This document shows, piece by piece, positions 34,672 through 43,973 of a stretch of 64,000 nt of DNA. The stretch's first letter is position 1. The number at the start of each line of letters is the position of its first letter. Made by a program: the position numbers and the translations under genes. The DNA lies in the NCBI RefSeq assembly GCF_001270065.2, contig NZ_LFYT02000015.1, positions 35,931-99,930 on the forward strand, read 5' to 3'. The DNA is from Limnohabitans planktonicus II-D5 (lineage in GTDB: Bacteria > Pseudomonadota > Gammaproteobacteria > Burkholderiales > Burkholderiaceae_C). The notes beneath the pieces were generated by a model that did not search any database, was not told the DNA's origin, and saw nothing but the letters and a program-made list of their open reading frames with translations.

Positions 34672-36147
34672 TCATGCGGCTTTTTTCTTGACCACCACAT
34701 AGCGTGCCAGCGTTTTTTCGCGGGCATCGGCGTGTTCCACGATGGGGGCCGGGTAGGTTTTGCCAATCACCACCTCGGCGGTTTGCAACTCCATGGGCTT
34801 GGCCAGCCAAGGCGCGTGCAGCGCGGCGGTGGGCAGCGCCGCCAATTCGGGCACATAACGGCGGATGAACTTGCCCTCGGGGTCAAACTTTTCGCTTTGG
34901 CTGATGGGGTTGAAGATGCGAAAGTAAGGCTGCGCATCACAGCCGCTGGAACTGGCCCACTGCCAGCCGCCGTTGTTGGCCGACAAGTCAAAGTCATTCA
35001 AATGCTCGGCAAAGTAGCGCTCGCCCCAACGCCAGTCGATGCCCAGATCCTTGACCAGAAAACTCGCCACCACCATGCGCAGGCGGTTGTGCATGTAGCC
35101 CGTCTGGTTGAGCTGGCGCATGGCAGCGTCCACCAGCGGGTAGCCGGTGCGGGCCTGGCACCAGGCGTCAAACAATTTATGGGCGTGGGTGCCGTGCTCC
35201 CATTTGATGCTGTCGTATTCGGGCTTGAAGCTCTGGCCGCGCCCCACATGTGAAAAGTTGTGCAGCACCTGCACATAAAAGTCGCGCCAGATCAGCTCGG
35301 ACAGCCACACCGCTGCTCCGGGGCTGCCTGCCAGCAGGCGGGCATGGGCCTCGCGGGCCAGTTGGCGAATCGACACGGTGCCAAAGCGCAAATGCACGCT
35401 CAAGTAGCTGGGGCCTTTGACGGCCGGAAAATTGCGCGTGTCTTCGTAGTGGTCAATCCGGGTCAAAAAGTCCTGCAAGAGCGTCTGCCCGCCCGATTCA
35501 CCGGGCGGAATCTTCAGCGCGTGCAAGTTGGTGTTTTCAAAGTCGATGTCTTGCAGCGCGGGCACCGGCTGTGCCAGGTCATCCGGGCGCGGGGCCAAGT
35601 GCTGGGCGTACTTCTCGACCGGATAGGCCTTCAGGTCAAACGGCGTGATCTTCTTGAGCCAGGCATTTTTGTAGGGCGTGAACACCGCAAAAGGCTTGCC
35701 CACCTGGGTCAGCACCTCGTTGCGCTCAAAAATCACATGGTCCTTGAAGGTGTGCAGCACGATGCCATGGTCAGCCAGGTGCCCGCGCACCTGGATGTCA
35801 CGCGCCAGCGCTTGCGGCTCGTCATCGTGGTTGGCAAACACCGCTTGCACCTGCAGGTGGTGGGCCAGTTTGGCGATCTTGTCCTGCGCAACGCCATGCC
35901 GCACGATCAGGCCAGCCTGCGGGTGTCCGGCCAGCGCACGCAAACGCTCGTCCACCTGTACCAGTGAATCGCGGATGAATTCCACCCGCCGGTCGGCCCG
36001 GGGCAATTTGTCCAGGATGGCGGTGTCAAATACAAACACCACATGCACCTTTTGGCAGTGCTTCAGTGCGTGGTAAAGCGCCGCATGGTCGGTCACGCGC
36101 AAATCGCGACGCAGCCACACCAGGCCGCTGGAGAAAGTGGTTTGCAT
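34672..36147 (-). CDS. phr: deoxyribodipyrimidine photolyase
   Basis: Flavoenzyme that uses blue light to split cyclobutane pyrimidine dimers. The 491 residues include an N-terminal Rossmann domain for the antenna pigment (LVWLRRDLRVTDHAAL) and the C-terminal FAD domain with RFGTVSIRQLAREA, LIWRDFYVQV, GYPLVDAAMRQLNQTGYMHN and WQWASSSGCDAQPYFR, all typical of class I CPD photolyases. Start 36147 faces the yqgE operon 74 bp away. Confidence 0.93.
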   Translation of the reverse strand: MQTTFSSGLVWLRRDLRVTDHAALYHALKHCQKVHVVFVFDTAILDKLPRADRRVEFIRDSLVQVDERLRALAGHPQAGLIVRHGVAQDKIAKLAHHLQVQAVFANHDDEPQALARDIQVRGHLADHGIVLHTFKDHVIFERNEVLTQVGKPFAVFTPYKNAWLKKITPFDLKAYPVEKYAQHLAPRPDDLAQPVPALQDIDFENTNLHALKIPPGESGGQTLLQDFLTRIDHYEDTRNFPAVKGPSYLSVHLRFGTVSIRQLAREAHARLLAGSPGAAVWLSELIWRDFYVQVLHNFSHVGRGQSFKPEYDSIKWEHGTHAHKLFDAWCQARTGYPLVDAAMRQLNQTGYMHNRLRMVVASFLVKDLGIDWRWGERYFAEHLNDFDLSANNGGWQWASSSGCDAQPYFRIFNPISQSEKFDPEGKFIRRYVPELAALPTAALHAPWLAKPMELQTAEVVIGKTYPAPIVEHADAREKTLARYVVVKKKAA

Positions 36148-36221
36148 GACAGTTCGCCGGGTTGGGTGAATAAGTGCGCACAAGCCCTGCTCCGAGGAAG
36201 GTGGGCCGTTAAAATCGATGC

Positions 36222-36824
36222 ATGACCGCTGATTCTGCCTCGATTGACCTCAAACATCATTTCCTGATCGCCATGCCCGGGTTGGAGGACGAGACTTTTG
36301 CCCGCAGCGTCATCTACATGTGTGAACACAGCCCACGCGGTGCCATGGGCCTGATCATCAACAAACCCGCCGACATCAGCATGCGCCTGCTGTTTGACAA
36401 GGTGGAACTGCCCTTGCGCCGCGAAGACCTGATGCAAAACCCTGTATCACAGGGCGGCCCGGTGCAGACCGAGCGCGGTTTTGTGCTGCATGACCCGCTG
36501 CGCATGGACAAGCCCCAAGATGATGGTGGTTCTATTTACGCCTCCACCCTGACGGTGCCGGGCGGGCTGGAGATGACCACATCCCGTGACGTGCTCGAAG
36601 CCTTGTCTTCCGGGGCAGGCCCGCGCCGGGTATTGATCACTTTGGGTTACTCGTCCTGGGGGGAAGGCCAGCTCGAATCCGAGCTGGGCGAAAACACCTG
36701 GCTGACGGTGCCCGCGTCCGCCGATGTGATTTTTGACGTGCCCATGGCCGAACGCTACGACCGGGCTCTGGACCTGCTGGGCCTCAAAAGCTGGATGCTC
36801 TCGCCCGAGGCGGGCCACGCATGA
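36222..36824 (+). CDS. YqgE/AlgH family protein
   Basis: A 200-residue conserved protein (HHFLIAMPGLEDETFARSVIYMCEHSPRGAMGLIINKP is the family's opening block, followed by GGPVQTERGFVLH). Its exact function is not known; it is nearly always followed by yqgF/ruvX. Here the stop overlaps the ruvX ATG by ATGA. First gene of the ruvX-pyrR-pyrB-pyrC' operon. Confidence 0.93.
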   Translation: MTADSASIDLKHHFLIAMPGLEDETFARSVIYMCEHSPRGAMGLIINKPADISMRLLFDKVELPLRREDLMQNPVSQGGPVQTERGFVLHDPLRMDKPQDDGGSIYASTLTVPGGLEMTTSRDVLEALSSGAGPRRVLITLGYSSWGEGQLESELGENTWLTVPASADVIFDVPMAERYDRALDLLGLKSWMLSPEAGHA

Positions 36825-37249
36825 GCGCGGTGCCCAGCGCTCCTTCCGACATGGTGGTGCCCGCCCACCTGCAAACCTTTTTGGCCTTCGATTACGGCCT
36901 CAAGCGCACCGGCGTGGCCGTGGGCAACCGATTGATGAAGAGTGCCACGCCGCAAGGCACGATTGCGGCCGAGGGCGATGCCCGGTTTGCCAAGATCGCT
37001 GAACGCATCAAAGAGTGGCAGCCCGACGCGCTGGTGATCGGCGTGCCCACCCACCCAGATGGGGGCGAGCACGAGAACACCCTGCGCGCCCGCAAGTTCG
37101 GCCGCCAACTGCGCGGCCGCTTTGGCTTGACGGTCTACGAGGTGGACGAGCGTTACACCACCACCGAAGCCCACTCCCTCGGTGCAAAAGACGCTGATGC
37201 GGCGGCAGCGGCCATCATTCTTGAACAATTTTTAAGGAGCCTCCCATGA
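36821..37249 (+). CDS. ruvX: putative pre-16S rRNA nuclease / Holliday junction resolvase YqgF
   Basis: A 142-residue RNase H-fold nuclease (FLAFDYGLKRTGVAVGN with the first catalytic Asp; VIGVPTHPDGGEH; DERYTTTEAHSLGAKD with the last). YqgF proteins mature the 5' end of 16S rRNA in E. coli. Both ends overlap neighbours by ATGA, which shows tight coupling with yqgE and pyrR. Confidence 0.92.
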   Translation: MSAVPSAPSDMVVPAHLQTFLAFDYGLKRTGVAVGNRLMKSATPQGTIAAEGDARFAKIAERIKEWQPDALVIGVPTHPDGGEHENTLRARKFGRQLRGRFGLTVYEVDERYTTTEAHSLGAKDADAAAAAIILEQFLRSLP

Positions 37250-37755
37250 GTGCCCTCGCTCTCAACGCCGAGGCCCTGTACCAGGAACTGCTGGGCGGCG
37301 TGCGCAGCCTGTGTCAGGCCGACACCCGCCTGGTGGGCATCACTTCGGGCGGTGCCTGGCTGGCCCAGCGCCTGCAACGTGACCTGGGCCTGGCCGGTGA
37401 AGCGGGCCAGGTGTCTTCCGTCATGCACCGCGACGACTTTGCCCAGCGCGGCCTTTCGGCCGGTGGCCAGACCACCCTGCCCTTCGAGGTCGACGGCGCT
37501 GACATCCTGATCCTTGACGACGTGCTCTACACCGGTCGCACCATCCGCGCCGTGCTCAACGAACTCTTTGATTACGGCCGGCCCGCCCGCGTGCAGCTGG
37601 CCGTGCTGGTGGACCGGGGTGGCCGTCAGCTGCCCGTGCATGCCGATTACGCCGCCGCCCGTGTGGCCCTGCCCGAGACGCAATCGCTGGCCCTGGCCCG
37701 CGACGCAGAGGGTCGCTTCAGTTTTGACGTGGAGAACAAAACCCCGCTTTCTTGA
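37246..37755 (+). CDS. pyrR: bifunctional pyr operon regulator / uracil phosphoribosyltransferase
   Basis: A 169-residue type I phosphoribosyltransferase. The PRPP loop is ILILDDVLYTGRTIRA and the N-terminal part has GITSGGAWLAQRL. PyrR binds pyr mRNA in Gram-positives; in betaproteobacteria it sits before pyrB, but no PyrR-type RNA leader is visible here because it overlaps ruvX. Salvage of uracil to UMP is the safe activity. Confidence 0.88.
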   Translation: MSALALNAEALYQELLGGVRSLCQADTRLVGITSGGAWLAQRLQRDLGLAGEAGQVSSVMHRDDFAQRGLSAGGQTTLPFEVDGADILILDDVLYTGRTIRAVLNELFDYGRPARVQLAVLVDRGGRQLPVHADYAAARVALPETQSLALARDAEGRFSFDVENKTPLS

Positions 37756-37788
37756 GGGCGCAACCACAGGCCACGAGGTGAACACAAC

Positions 37789-38754
37789 ATGCTCTACAAA
37801 CGCAACAACCCCCAACTCAACAAAAACGGCGAGCTGATCCATCTGCTCTCCACCGAAGGCCTGTCCAAGGACATCCTGACCCACATCCTCGACACGGCGC
37901 AGGGCTTTGTCAGCGTTCAAGAACGCGAAGTCAAAAAGGTGCCCCTCTTACGCGGCAAGAGCGTGTTCAACCTGTTTTTTGAAAACAGCACCCGCACCCG
38001 CACCACCTTCGACATCGCAGCCACACGTCTGTCGGCCGATGTTTACACGCTGGACATTGCCCGCTCGTCTGCTGCCAAGGGCGAATCGCTGCTCGACACC
38101 ATCGCCAACCTGAGCGCCATGGCCGCCGACATCTTTGTGGTACGCCACAGCGAATCGGGGGCGCCCTACCTAATCGCCCAGCATGTGGCGCCCCATGTGC
38201 ATGTGGTCAACGCCGGTGACGGGCGCCACGCCCACCCCACGCAAGCGCTGCTGGACATGTACACCATCCGGCACTACAAGAAAGATTTTTCCAACCTCAC
38301 CGTGGCCATCGTGGGCGATGTGCTGCACTCGCGTGTGGCCCGCTCGGACATCCACGCGCTCACCACGCTCGGCTGCGCCGAAGTGCGTGTGGTCGGCCCC
38401 AAAACGCTGGTGCCCGCCGACATGGCCCAGATGGGCGTGCGCGTGTTCAATAACCTCAAAGACGGCATCAAGGGCTGCGACGTGGTCATCATGCTGCGCC
38501 TGCAAAATGAGCGCATGAGCGGCGCGCTGCTGCCCTCCAGCCAGGAGTACTTCGAGAGCTTTGGCCTCACGCCCGAAAAACTCCAACTGGCCAAGCCCGA
38601 TGCCATCGTCATGCACCCGGGGCCGATCAACCGGGGGGTCGAGATCGACTCCGCCGTGGTCGACGGCCAGCAAAGCGTGATCTTGCCGCAGGTGACCTTC
38701 GGCATCGCCGTGCGCATGGCGGTGATGAGCATCGTCGCGGGCAACGAGGCATAA
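37789..38754 (+). CDS. pyrB: aspartate carbamoyltransferase catalytic subunit
   Basis: Condenses carbamoyl phosphate and aspartate in pyrimidine synthesis. The 321 residues contain the carbamoyl-phosphate site [15 protein letters not shown] near residue 60, [11 protein letters not shown] near 145, [11 protein letters not shown] near 230 and [11 protein letters not shown] near 275. A dihydroorotase-like gene follows 10 bp on, the class A ATCase arrangement in which the enzyme needs a dihydroorotase-like partner to assemble. Confidence 0.96.
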   Translation: MLYKRNNPQLNKNGELIHLLSTEGLSKDILTHILDTAQGFVSVQEREVKKVPLLRGKSVFNLFFENSTRTRTTFDIAATRLSADVYTLDIARSSAAKGESLLDTIANLSAMAADIFVVRHSESGAPYLIAQHVAPHVHVVNAGDGRHAHPTQALLDMYTIRHYKKDFSNLTVAIVGDVLHSRVARSDIHALTTLGCAEVRVVGPKTLVPADMAQMGVRVFNNLKDGIKGCDVVIMLRLQNERMSGALLPSSQEYFESFGLTPEKLQLAKPDAIVMHPGPINRGVEIDSAVVDGQQSVILPQVTFGIAVRMAVMSIVAGNEA

Positions 38755-38764
38755 GGACAAGAAC

Positions 38765-40063
38765 ATGAAGATCCTGATTCAGAACGGCCGCGTCATCGAC
38801 CCCGCCAGCGGCTTTGACCAGACCGCCGATGTGGCGATCGCAGCCGGTCGCATTGTGGCCATGGGCCAAGCCCCCGCCGACTTCAACCCCAATCGCGTGA
38901 TCAACGCCAAAGGCTGCATCGTGGCCCCCGGTCTGGTCGACCTGGCGGCGCGCCTGCGCGAGCCCGGGCAGGAACACGCGGGCATGCTCGAGAGCGAGAT
39001 GGCCGCGGCTGTGGCCGGTGGCGTGACCAGCCTGGTGTGTCCGCCCGACACCGAGCCGGTGCTGGACGAGCCCGGCCTGGTCGAAATGCTGCGCTACCGC
39101 GCTGAAAAACTGCACCAGGCCCGCGTGCTGCCGCTGGGCGCGCTCACCGTGGGCCTGAAGGGCGATGTACTGACCGAGATGAGCCAGCTCACGGTTGCAG
39201 GCTGCGTGGGCTTCAGCCAGGCCGAGGTGCCGATCCCCAGCACCCAAGTGCTGCAACGCGCGCTGCAATACGCCAGCACCTTTGGCTACGCAGTGTGGCT
39301 GCGCCCGCAGGAGTTGCACCTGGGTAAAGGTGTGGCCGCCAGCGGCCCTCTGGCCACGCGCATGGGCTTGTCCGGCGTGTCGGTGGCTGCCGAGACGATC
39401 GCTTTGCACACAATTTTTGAATTGGTCCGGTCCACGCAAGCGCGTGTGCACCTGTGCCGCATCAGCAGTGCAGCGGGCGTGGCCCTGTTGCGCCAGGCCA
39501 AAGCCGAGGGCTTGCCCGTCACCGCCGATGTGAGCATCAACTCGCTGCACCTGACCGATGCCGACATGGGCTACTTCGACAGCCGTGCGCGCCTGGTGCC
39601 CGTGCTGCGCCAGCAGCGCGACCGCGATGCGCTGCGTGCAGGCCTGGCCGACGGCACGCTGGATGTATTGGTGTCCGACCACACCCCGGTCGACGCCGAC
39701 GCCAAGGCCCTGCCGTTTGCCGAATCCGAGCCAGGTGCCACGGGTCTCGAACTGCTTTGGAGCCTGGCGCTCAAATGGGGCCAGGAATCGGGCGTGGCGT
39801 TGCCGCAAGTGCTCTCGCGCATCACATCATCTCCGGCCCGTGTGCTGGGCGCGTCGCTCGGCACCTTGCAAGATTCCATCGGTCAATTGGCCGTGGGCGG
39901 TGTGGCCGATGTCTGTGTGCTGTCCGATCAGGACCATTGGCCAGTGACGGCAAATGCGCTACGCAGCCAGGGCAAGAGCACACCGTTTTCGGGCTACGAG
40001 TTACCCGGTCGCGTGCTGGCCACGGTAGTGGGTGGGCATGTGGCATTTCAGGCTGCGGCTTGA
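38765..40063 (+). CDS. pyrC': non-catalytic dihydroorotase-like ATCase subunit
   Basis: A 432-residue amidohydrolase-fold protein related to dihydroorotase. The zinc motif DxHxHLREPG reads DLAARLREPG here, with A61 and R63 in place of the two metal His, so dihydroorotase activity is not expected. VSDHTPVDADAK near the end is kept. In pseudomonads an inactive pyrC' product is needed for assembly of the PyrB dodecamer, and the same role is inferred from its position directly after pyrB. Confidence 0.9.
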   Translation: MKILIQNGRVIDPASGFDQTADVAIAAGRIVAMGQAPADFNPNRVINAKGCIVAPGLVDLAARLREPGQEHAGMLESEMAAAVAGGVTSLVCPPDTEPVLDEPGLVEMLRYRAEKLHQARVLPLGALTVGLKGDVLTEMSQLTVAGCVGFSQAEVPIPSTQVLQRALQYASTFGYAVWLRPQELHLGKGVAASGPLATRMGLSGVSVAAETIALHTIFELVRSTQARVHLCRISSAAGVALLRQAKAEGLPVTADVSINSLHLTDADMGYFDSRARLVPVLRQQRDRDALRAGLADGTLDVLVSDHTPVDADAKALPFAESEPGATGLELLWSLALKWGQESGVALPQVLSRITSSPARVLGASLGTLQDSIGQLAVGGVADVCVLSDQDHWPVTANALRSQGKSTPFSGYELPGRVLATVVGGHVAFQAAA

Positions 40064-40065
40064 GT

Positions 40066-40625
40066 CTGGATCGCCACGTTGCTGCGCTCCTCGCGATGAC
40101 AGACAAGAAGATGGCCAATCATCCTATCGTCACGGCGAACGCTGCGTGGCCATCCTGTCACATGTATTTGTTAAGGCTACCGCGCATGAGCAATTGCAGC
40201 AACTGGACTGCCACGTCGCAAGCTCCTCGCAGTGACGGGGGTCGTCAAGGCATGCTTACATATCATCAGATCGTCAAGGCGAGCGCTGCGCGGCCATCCA
40301 GTCACATGTGTTTGTTAAGGAGACCGGGCATGAGCAAGCACAGCAACTGGACTGCCACGTCGCATGCTCCTCGCAGTGACGAGGGTCTTCAAGGCAGGGT
40401 TTCGGAGATCAGCACCTCGTCAGGGCGAACGCTGCGTGGCCATCCAGTTACTTGTGTTTGTTCAGGCTACCGGGCATGTGCAAGCGCAGCAACTGGACTG
40501 CCACTTCGCAAGCTCCTCGCAGTGACGAGGGTCTTCAAGGCAAGCTCACTTTTCACCAGATCTTCATGGCGAGCTTCCAGTTCACCATATCGTCATTGCG
40601 AGCGAAGCGCGGCAATCCATGCCTG
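40066..40625. repeat. family B-type repeat array, about 145-bp period
   Basis: Fills the gap between pyrC' and plsC. AACTGGACTGCCACGTCGCA recurs at 40201, 40345 and 40491 (spacing 144 and 146 bp), each with an inverted CTCCTCGCAGTGACG half and a spacer containing TTTGTTMAGG. A canonical half (CATTGCGAGCGAAGCGCGGC) ends the array near 40617. The array is more diverged than those at 47 and 61 kb. No gene is seen. Confidence 0.85.
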
Positions 40626-40656
40626 AACAGGCGTGCTGTTTGATCAGATCATTTCC

Positions 40657-41394
40657 ATGACAACACTGCGAGCCCTTTGGAAACTTCTGCGTGGCCTGTG
40701 GCATGTGCTGGTGGGCATGTGGATGATTTACGTCCGCTTTCCCCAACTGAGCATCGAGCAACGCGAAGCGCGTGTACAAGCCTGGGCACTGCAATTACTG
40801 GCGCTGTGGGGCATCCATCTGCGGGTGCTGGGTCAGCCGGTGCTCACAGGTCCGGCGCTGATCGTGGCCAACCACATCTCATGGCTGGACATTTCGGTCA
40901 TTCACGCGGCGCGGCATTGCCGTTTTGTCTCCAAGTCCGACATACGCGCCTGGCCCCTCGTGGGCACCCTGGCCACAGGTGCAGGCACGCTCTACATTGA
41001 GCGCACCAGCCGCAAAGATGCCCTGCGCATGGTCAAGGACATGGCCGATGCCATGAAAGATGGCGATGTGATCGCTGTCTTTCCAGAAGGCACCACCAGT
41101 GACGGGCGCGAACTGCTGCCGTTTCACGCCAACCTGATCCAAGCGGCCATCCTGGCCGAGGCCCCGGTGCAGCCGATGTCACTCCAGTTTGTGGATGCCC
41201 GCACGGGCGAGCCCAGTTTTGCGCCCTGCTACATCGGTGACGACACCCTGATCGGCTCCATGTGGCGCACCCTCACGGCCCCGCCCATCGTCGCCGTGGT
41301 GCATTTTGGCGACCCCCAACACGCCAATGGCCGCGATCGCCGCGCCTGGGCGCACGACCTCAGGCAAACCATCATCCTTTTGCGCGACGCCTGA
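40657..41394 (+). CDS. plsC: 1-acyl-sn-glycerol-3-phosphate acyltransferase
   Basis: Membrane enzyme that acylates lysophosphatidic acid to phosphatidic acid. The 245 residues have an N-terminal hydrophobic segment (LWKLLRGLWHVLVGMWMIY), the acyltransferase motif NHISWLD (HX4D) near residue 75 and VFPEGTTSDG near 148. Start 40657 follows the family N-terminus. The gene is convergent with the pyridoxamine-oxidase-like gene that ends the integron cassette region. Confidence 0.88.
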   Translation: MTTLRALWKLLRGLWHVLVGMWMIYVRFPQLSIEQREARVQAWALQLLALWGIHLRVLGQPVLTGPALIVANHISWLDISVIHAARHCRFVSKSDIRAWPLVGTLATGAGTLYIERTSRKDALRMVKDMADAMKDGDVIAVFPEGTTSDGRELLPFHANLIQAAILAEAPVQPMSLQFVDARTGEPSFAPCYIGDDTLIGSMWRTLTAPPIVAVVHFGDPQHANGRDRRAWAHDLRQTIILLRDA

Positions 41395-41456
41395 TTGCAA
41401 AATTTGCGCCTCACCAAGCGTGCCGACCCGCAGTGATCGGGGCACAAGCCACCGAC

Positions 41457-41945
41457 TTACTTTTCAGGCCCAAGGTTTTTCGCCGGTTGCACACCATACA
41501 TCCGCATGGCGGAAGCTGTTTGCGAAGCATGGGTCGTTTCGTCGGGATAGAAGCGATAGCTGGGTGCCACGATGGTGGCCACTGACGTGACGCGAATGAC
41601 CAGCACACTCTGAATGGCAAAACGCTGCCCCACCATGGCCAGCAGTGGCGCGGCCCAGCGGGTGAAAGCGGGGTCATCGGCAAGTACCTCATGCGCTGCG
41701 CCCTTGAGCTTGAAGCCCTTTTGCACAAACACATCGACAAAGCTCACACACACCTGCGGCTGCTGCGCGATGTTGCGCGCACTCACGGGCGAAGCGATGT
41801 GGGCGACCACCACATGCGCGTCGTCAGCGATGGCCCAAACTTCTTTGGGGGAAACATTGGGTTGACCATCGGCATCCACCGTGGCCAACCAACACAGCAC
41901 GCTGCGGCGCGCAGCTTCACGGACAGATTCATTCATCATGGACAT
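41457..41945 (-). CDS. pyridoxamine 5'-phosphate oxidase-fold protein
   Basis: A split-barrel flavin-binding-type protein. The start of the fold is LCWLATVDADGQPNVSPKEVWA, followed by SARNIAQQPQVCVSFVDVFVQKGFKLKG; such proteins bind FMN, F420 or haem, and the cofactor cannot be told here. ATG 41945 gives 162 residues; ATGs at 41939 and 41936 are also possible, and the frame is open further upstream. It is the last minus-strand gene of the integron-like region and is convergent with plsC. Confidence 0.8.
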   Translation of the reverse strand: MSMMNESVREAARRSVLCWLATVDADGQPNVSPKEVWAIADDAHVVVAHIASPVSARNIAQQPQVCVSFVDVFVQKGFKLKGAAHEVLADDPAFTRWAAPLLAMVGQRFAIQSVLVIRVTSVATIVAPSYRFYPDETTHASQTASAMRMYGVQPAKNLGPEK

Positions 41946-41999
41946 CAACGCTTCAATAGCCCGGCATGAATCATCGACTTGCCTTGCATGCACGCTCCA

Positions 42000-42212
42000 T
42001 CATTTGTGCGAAGCCATCCAATAAGCCACGATGGCATTGGCGTGCCCGTGGCCCATGCCGTGATCGGTCTTGAGCCAAGCCACCATTTCCATGTGTTTCA
42101 TCCCCTCGCACGATGGGAGAAAATCCAGCCAATGCGTGATGGGCTGACCGTACTTTTTCTCAATGGACGGGAAATACGATGCGGGGCCTTTGGGTTTTTC
42201 GGGAGCGATCAT
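42000..42212 (-). CDS. DUF4287 domain protein
   Basis: A 70-residue protein consisting of one DUF4287 domain (ASYFPSIEKKYGQPITHWLDF, then KHMEMVAWLKTDHGMGHGHANAIVAY). ATG 42212 has GAGGA upstream; a TTG lies seven codons further up. Function is unknown. Its upstream side carries a perfect GTTRRRY core site, so it looks like one integron cassette. Confidence 0.85.
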   Translation of the reverse strand: MIAPEKPKGPASYFPSIEKKYGQPITHWLDFLPSCEGMKHMEMVAWLKTDHGMGHGHANAIVAYWMASHK

Positions 42213-42260
42213 GGGGCGTGTGTCCTCGTTCAATTTTGTGCAGCAGCGATTGTCGCCAAC

Positions 42261-42320
42261 GCATCCAACTTCAGTGCCGTCTGAGCAACTTGCTGGAACC
42301 GGATACGGACTGTCATGGTT
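42261..42320 (-). other. candidate attC site between the GNAT pseudogene and DUF4287
   Basis: On the minus strand GTTGGATGC lies at 42269-42261, a perfect GTTRRRY core followed by GC. Next to it, CAGTGCCGT at 42272-42280 pairs with ACGGACTG at 42305-42312 leaving one unpaired base, the extrahelical feature typical of attC stems. The inverse core RYYYAAC is not clear, so the site is probably decayed. Confidence 0.5.
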
Positions 42321-42854
42321 TCACAACTTTAAGGTTTGATTTTTTGCCAAAGCCAGATCCAGCCACATGTGGACTTTGGACCGGTAACCGTTGGCGGTCA
42401 AAACGGCCATAGGCTCCACGCCAAAAGTCTCAAAACCCAGACTTTGGTAAAGCTGCTCTGCGGGGGCATTGCCTTGCGTCACCTCCAGCTGAAGAACGCG
42501 AAGACCTTGACGCGCCATGCCATGCTCAATAGCTGCACGCATCAGTTTGCGGGCCAGCCCTTGGCCACGAAAATGTTCATGCACAAACATGGCCACGATC
42601 AAGCCCTTGTGGCGTGTTTTGGTTTTTGCGGCGTACTCGACTGCCACCGTGCCCACCAGTTCAGCCCCTGCAAAAGCACCCCACACCCAGGTCAGCCCTG
42701 AAGGATCAACGATGCGCCCGCGCCACCAACTGTCCGGCTCCAATGCTCGCTCTTGAGGTGTGGAGGTGAATGAATCGGCCGCATGCTAGTAGGCGTGCAG
42801 CATCAAGGCCTTGTAGGCCATGGCGTTTGCGGCGGTGAGTGGGCTTATGTGCAT
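42321..42854 (-). pseudogene. GNAT acetyltransferase with internal TAG
   Basis: The frame from ATG 42854 (MHISPLTAANAMAYKALMLHAY) meets TAG at 42786-42788, then continues in the same frame with HAADSFTSTPQERAL and a full GNAT domain (AKTKTRHKGLIVAMFVHEHF, RGQGLARKLMRAAIEHG, NAPAEQLYQSLGFETFG) to the stop at 42321. The N-terminal 22 residues are what GNAT proteins have before this segment, so a single codon change broke the gene. ATG 42854 overlaps the stop of the upstream GNAT gene. A TTG at 42743 could start a shorter protein. Confidence 0.8.
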
Positions 42855-43411
42855 GCTGGTGTGCGACCGATCAAGACAAGATTTTCATGGCGCTGCTCAC
42901 CCAGCACAAAATCTGTTGTTCCCTGCTTTGTGTAGCCTTGGCGCATGTAAAAACCGATGGCTTGCGCATTGTGGGCATTGACCGTCAACCAAAGCGGCAT
43001 ACCTGCCAGATCGAAGGCCTTTTTTTCGGCCACAGACAAAAGCTGTCGCCCCACACCTTGCCTCACAAAATGCGCTTGCACATAAAGCGTCTGAAGTTCC
43101 GCCAATGTCGATGCGCTGGTCGGACATGGCACACCCATGTTGAGTACCGCAAAACCAATGAGGTGGACACCCCGCTCTGCCACCCAGATGTGGGCCGAAG
43201 CATCGTTTTGGATGGCCAGGTACTTGTCCGGGGTGAGTTCGGACCTCGTGTAGTCGGCTATTCCGGCAGAAATGCCCTCTGTCGCATAGGTGTGAAGCCA
43301 AACCTGCGTGGCCAAGACGGCGATGCGGGCAGCATCGTCATGCCGGGCGTTGCGGATGACCATGTCCAAAGGGTCAATCGCAGCAGTGGCCTGTGGGACT
43401 GTTTCCATCAT
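42845..43411 (-). CDS. GNAT family N-acetyltransferase
   Basis: A 188-residue acetyl-CoA-dependent transferase. The acetyl-CoA pyrophosphate loop is VRQGVGRQLL near residue 115, preceded by AELQTLYVQAHF and followed by NAHNAQAIGFYMRQGYTKQG. Substrate unknown. It starts 7 bp after the isochorismatase-like gene and overlaps the next GNAT gene by 10 bp, with no attC between, so these three genes now form one unit. Confidence 0.88.
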   Translation of the reverse strand: MMETVPQATAAIDPLDMVIRNARHDDAARIAVLATQVWLHTYATEGISAGIADYTRSELTPDKYLAIQNDASAHIWVAERGVHLIGFAVLNMGVPCPTSASTLAELQTLYVQAHFVRQGVGRQLLSVAEKKAFDLAGMPLWLTVNAHNAQAIGFYMRQGYTKQGTTDFVLGEQRHENLVLIGRTPACT

Positions 43412-43418
43412 TTTGTGT

Positions 43419-43958
43419 TCAGTCGGAAAAGCGGACCTCGTCCTGCCCCACGGCCGTGACCCTGGGCCCGAAACTGGAGATGTTGGTCAGCGTGGCGTTG
43501 TGGTGCGCAATGACCTGCTGAGCACTGATGGCGGCATTGCCAGCCGAGGTGTGTGCGTCGGCCACCAGCACCACCGGATAACCCAAGGCCAAGGCTTTGC
43601 GCGTGGTGGTGTCTACACAAAACTCGGTGTGCATGCCGCACACCACCAAGTCCTTGACACCCAAGGCCTGCAACGCTTCATGAAGTCCTGTGCGCAAGAA
43701 AGAGTCTGGCGTGGTTTTGCGAATGCGCCGATCATCGGCCTGCACCTGCAAGCCTTTTGCCAATTGCCACTCAGGGCTGCCGTGTTCCAAATAGCCTGCG
43801 TTTGACTCGTGTTGAACGAAAAACACCGGCACGCCCGCAACGCGTGCCCGGTGCGTGACCACGTTGATGCGTTCTATGGTGCCGGGACAATCGTGCGCGG
43901 CATCAGGGCCTTCGCATAGGCCTTGTTGAACATCGATGACGAGGATGGCGGTGTGCAT
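43419..43958 (-). CDS. isochorismatase-family cysteine hydrolase
   Basis: A 179-residue hydrolase of the isochorismatase/nicotinamidase fold. The catalytic Asp is in ILVIDVQQGL (D9), the Lys near position 80 (RRIRKTTPDSF) and the Cys in CGMHTEFCVDTT near 115. Substrate is not known; small amides or hydroxamates are usual. Lies between VOC and GNAT cassette genes. Confidence 0.88.
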   Translation of the reverse strand: MHTAILVIDVQQGLCEGPDAAHDCPGTIERINVVTHRARVAGVPVFFVQHESNAGYLEHGSPEWQLAKGLQVQADDRRIRKTTPDSFLRTGLHEALQALGVKDLVVCGMHTEFCVDTTTRKALALGYPVVLVADAHTSAGNAAISAQQVIAHHNATLTNISSFGPRVTAVGQDEVRFSD

Positions 43959-43973
43959 TCACAGTTCCATTTC

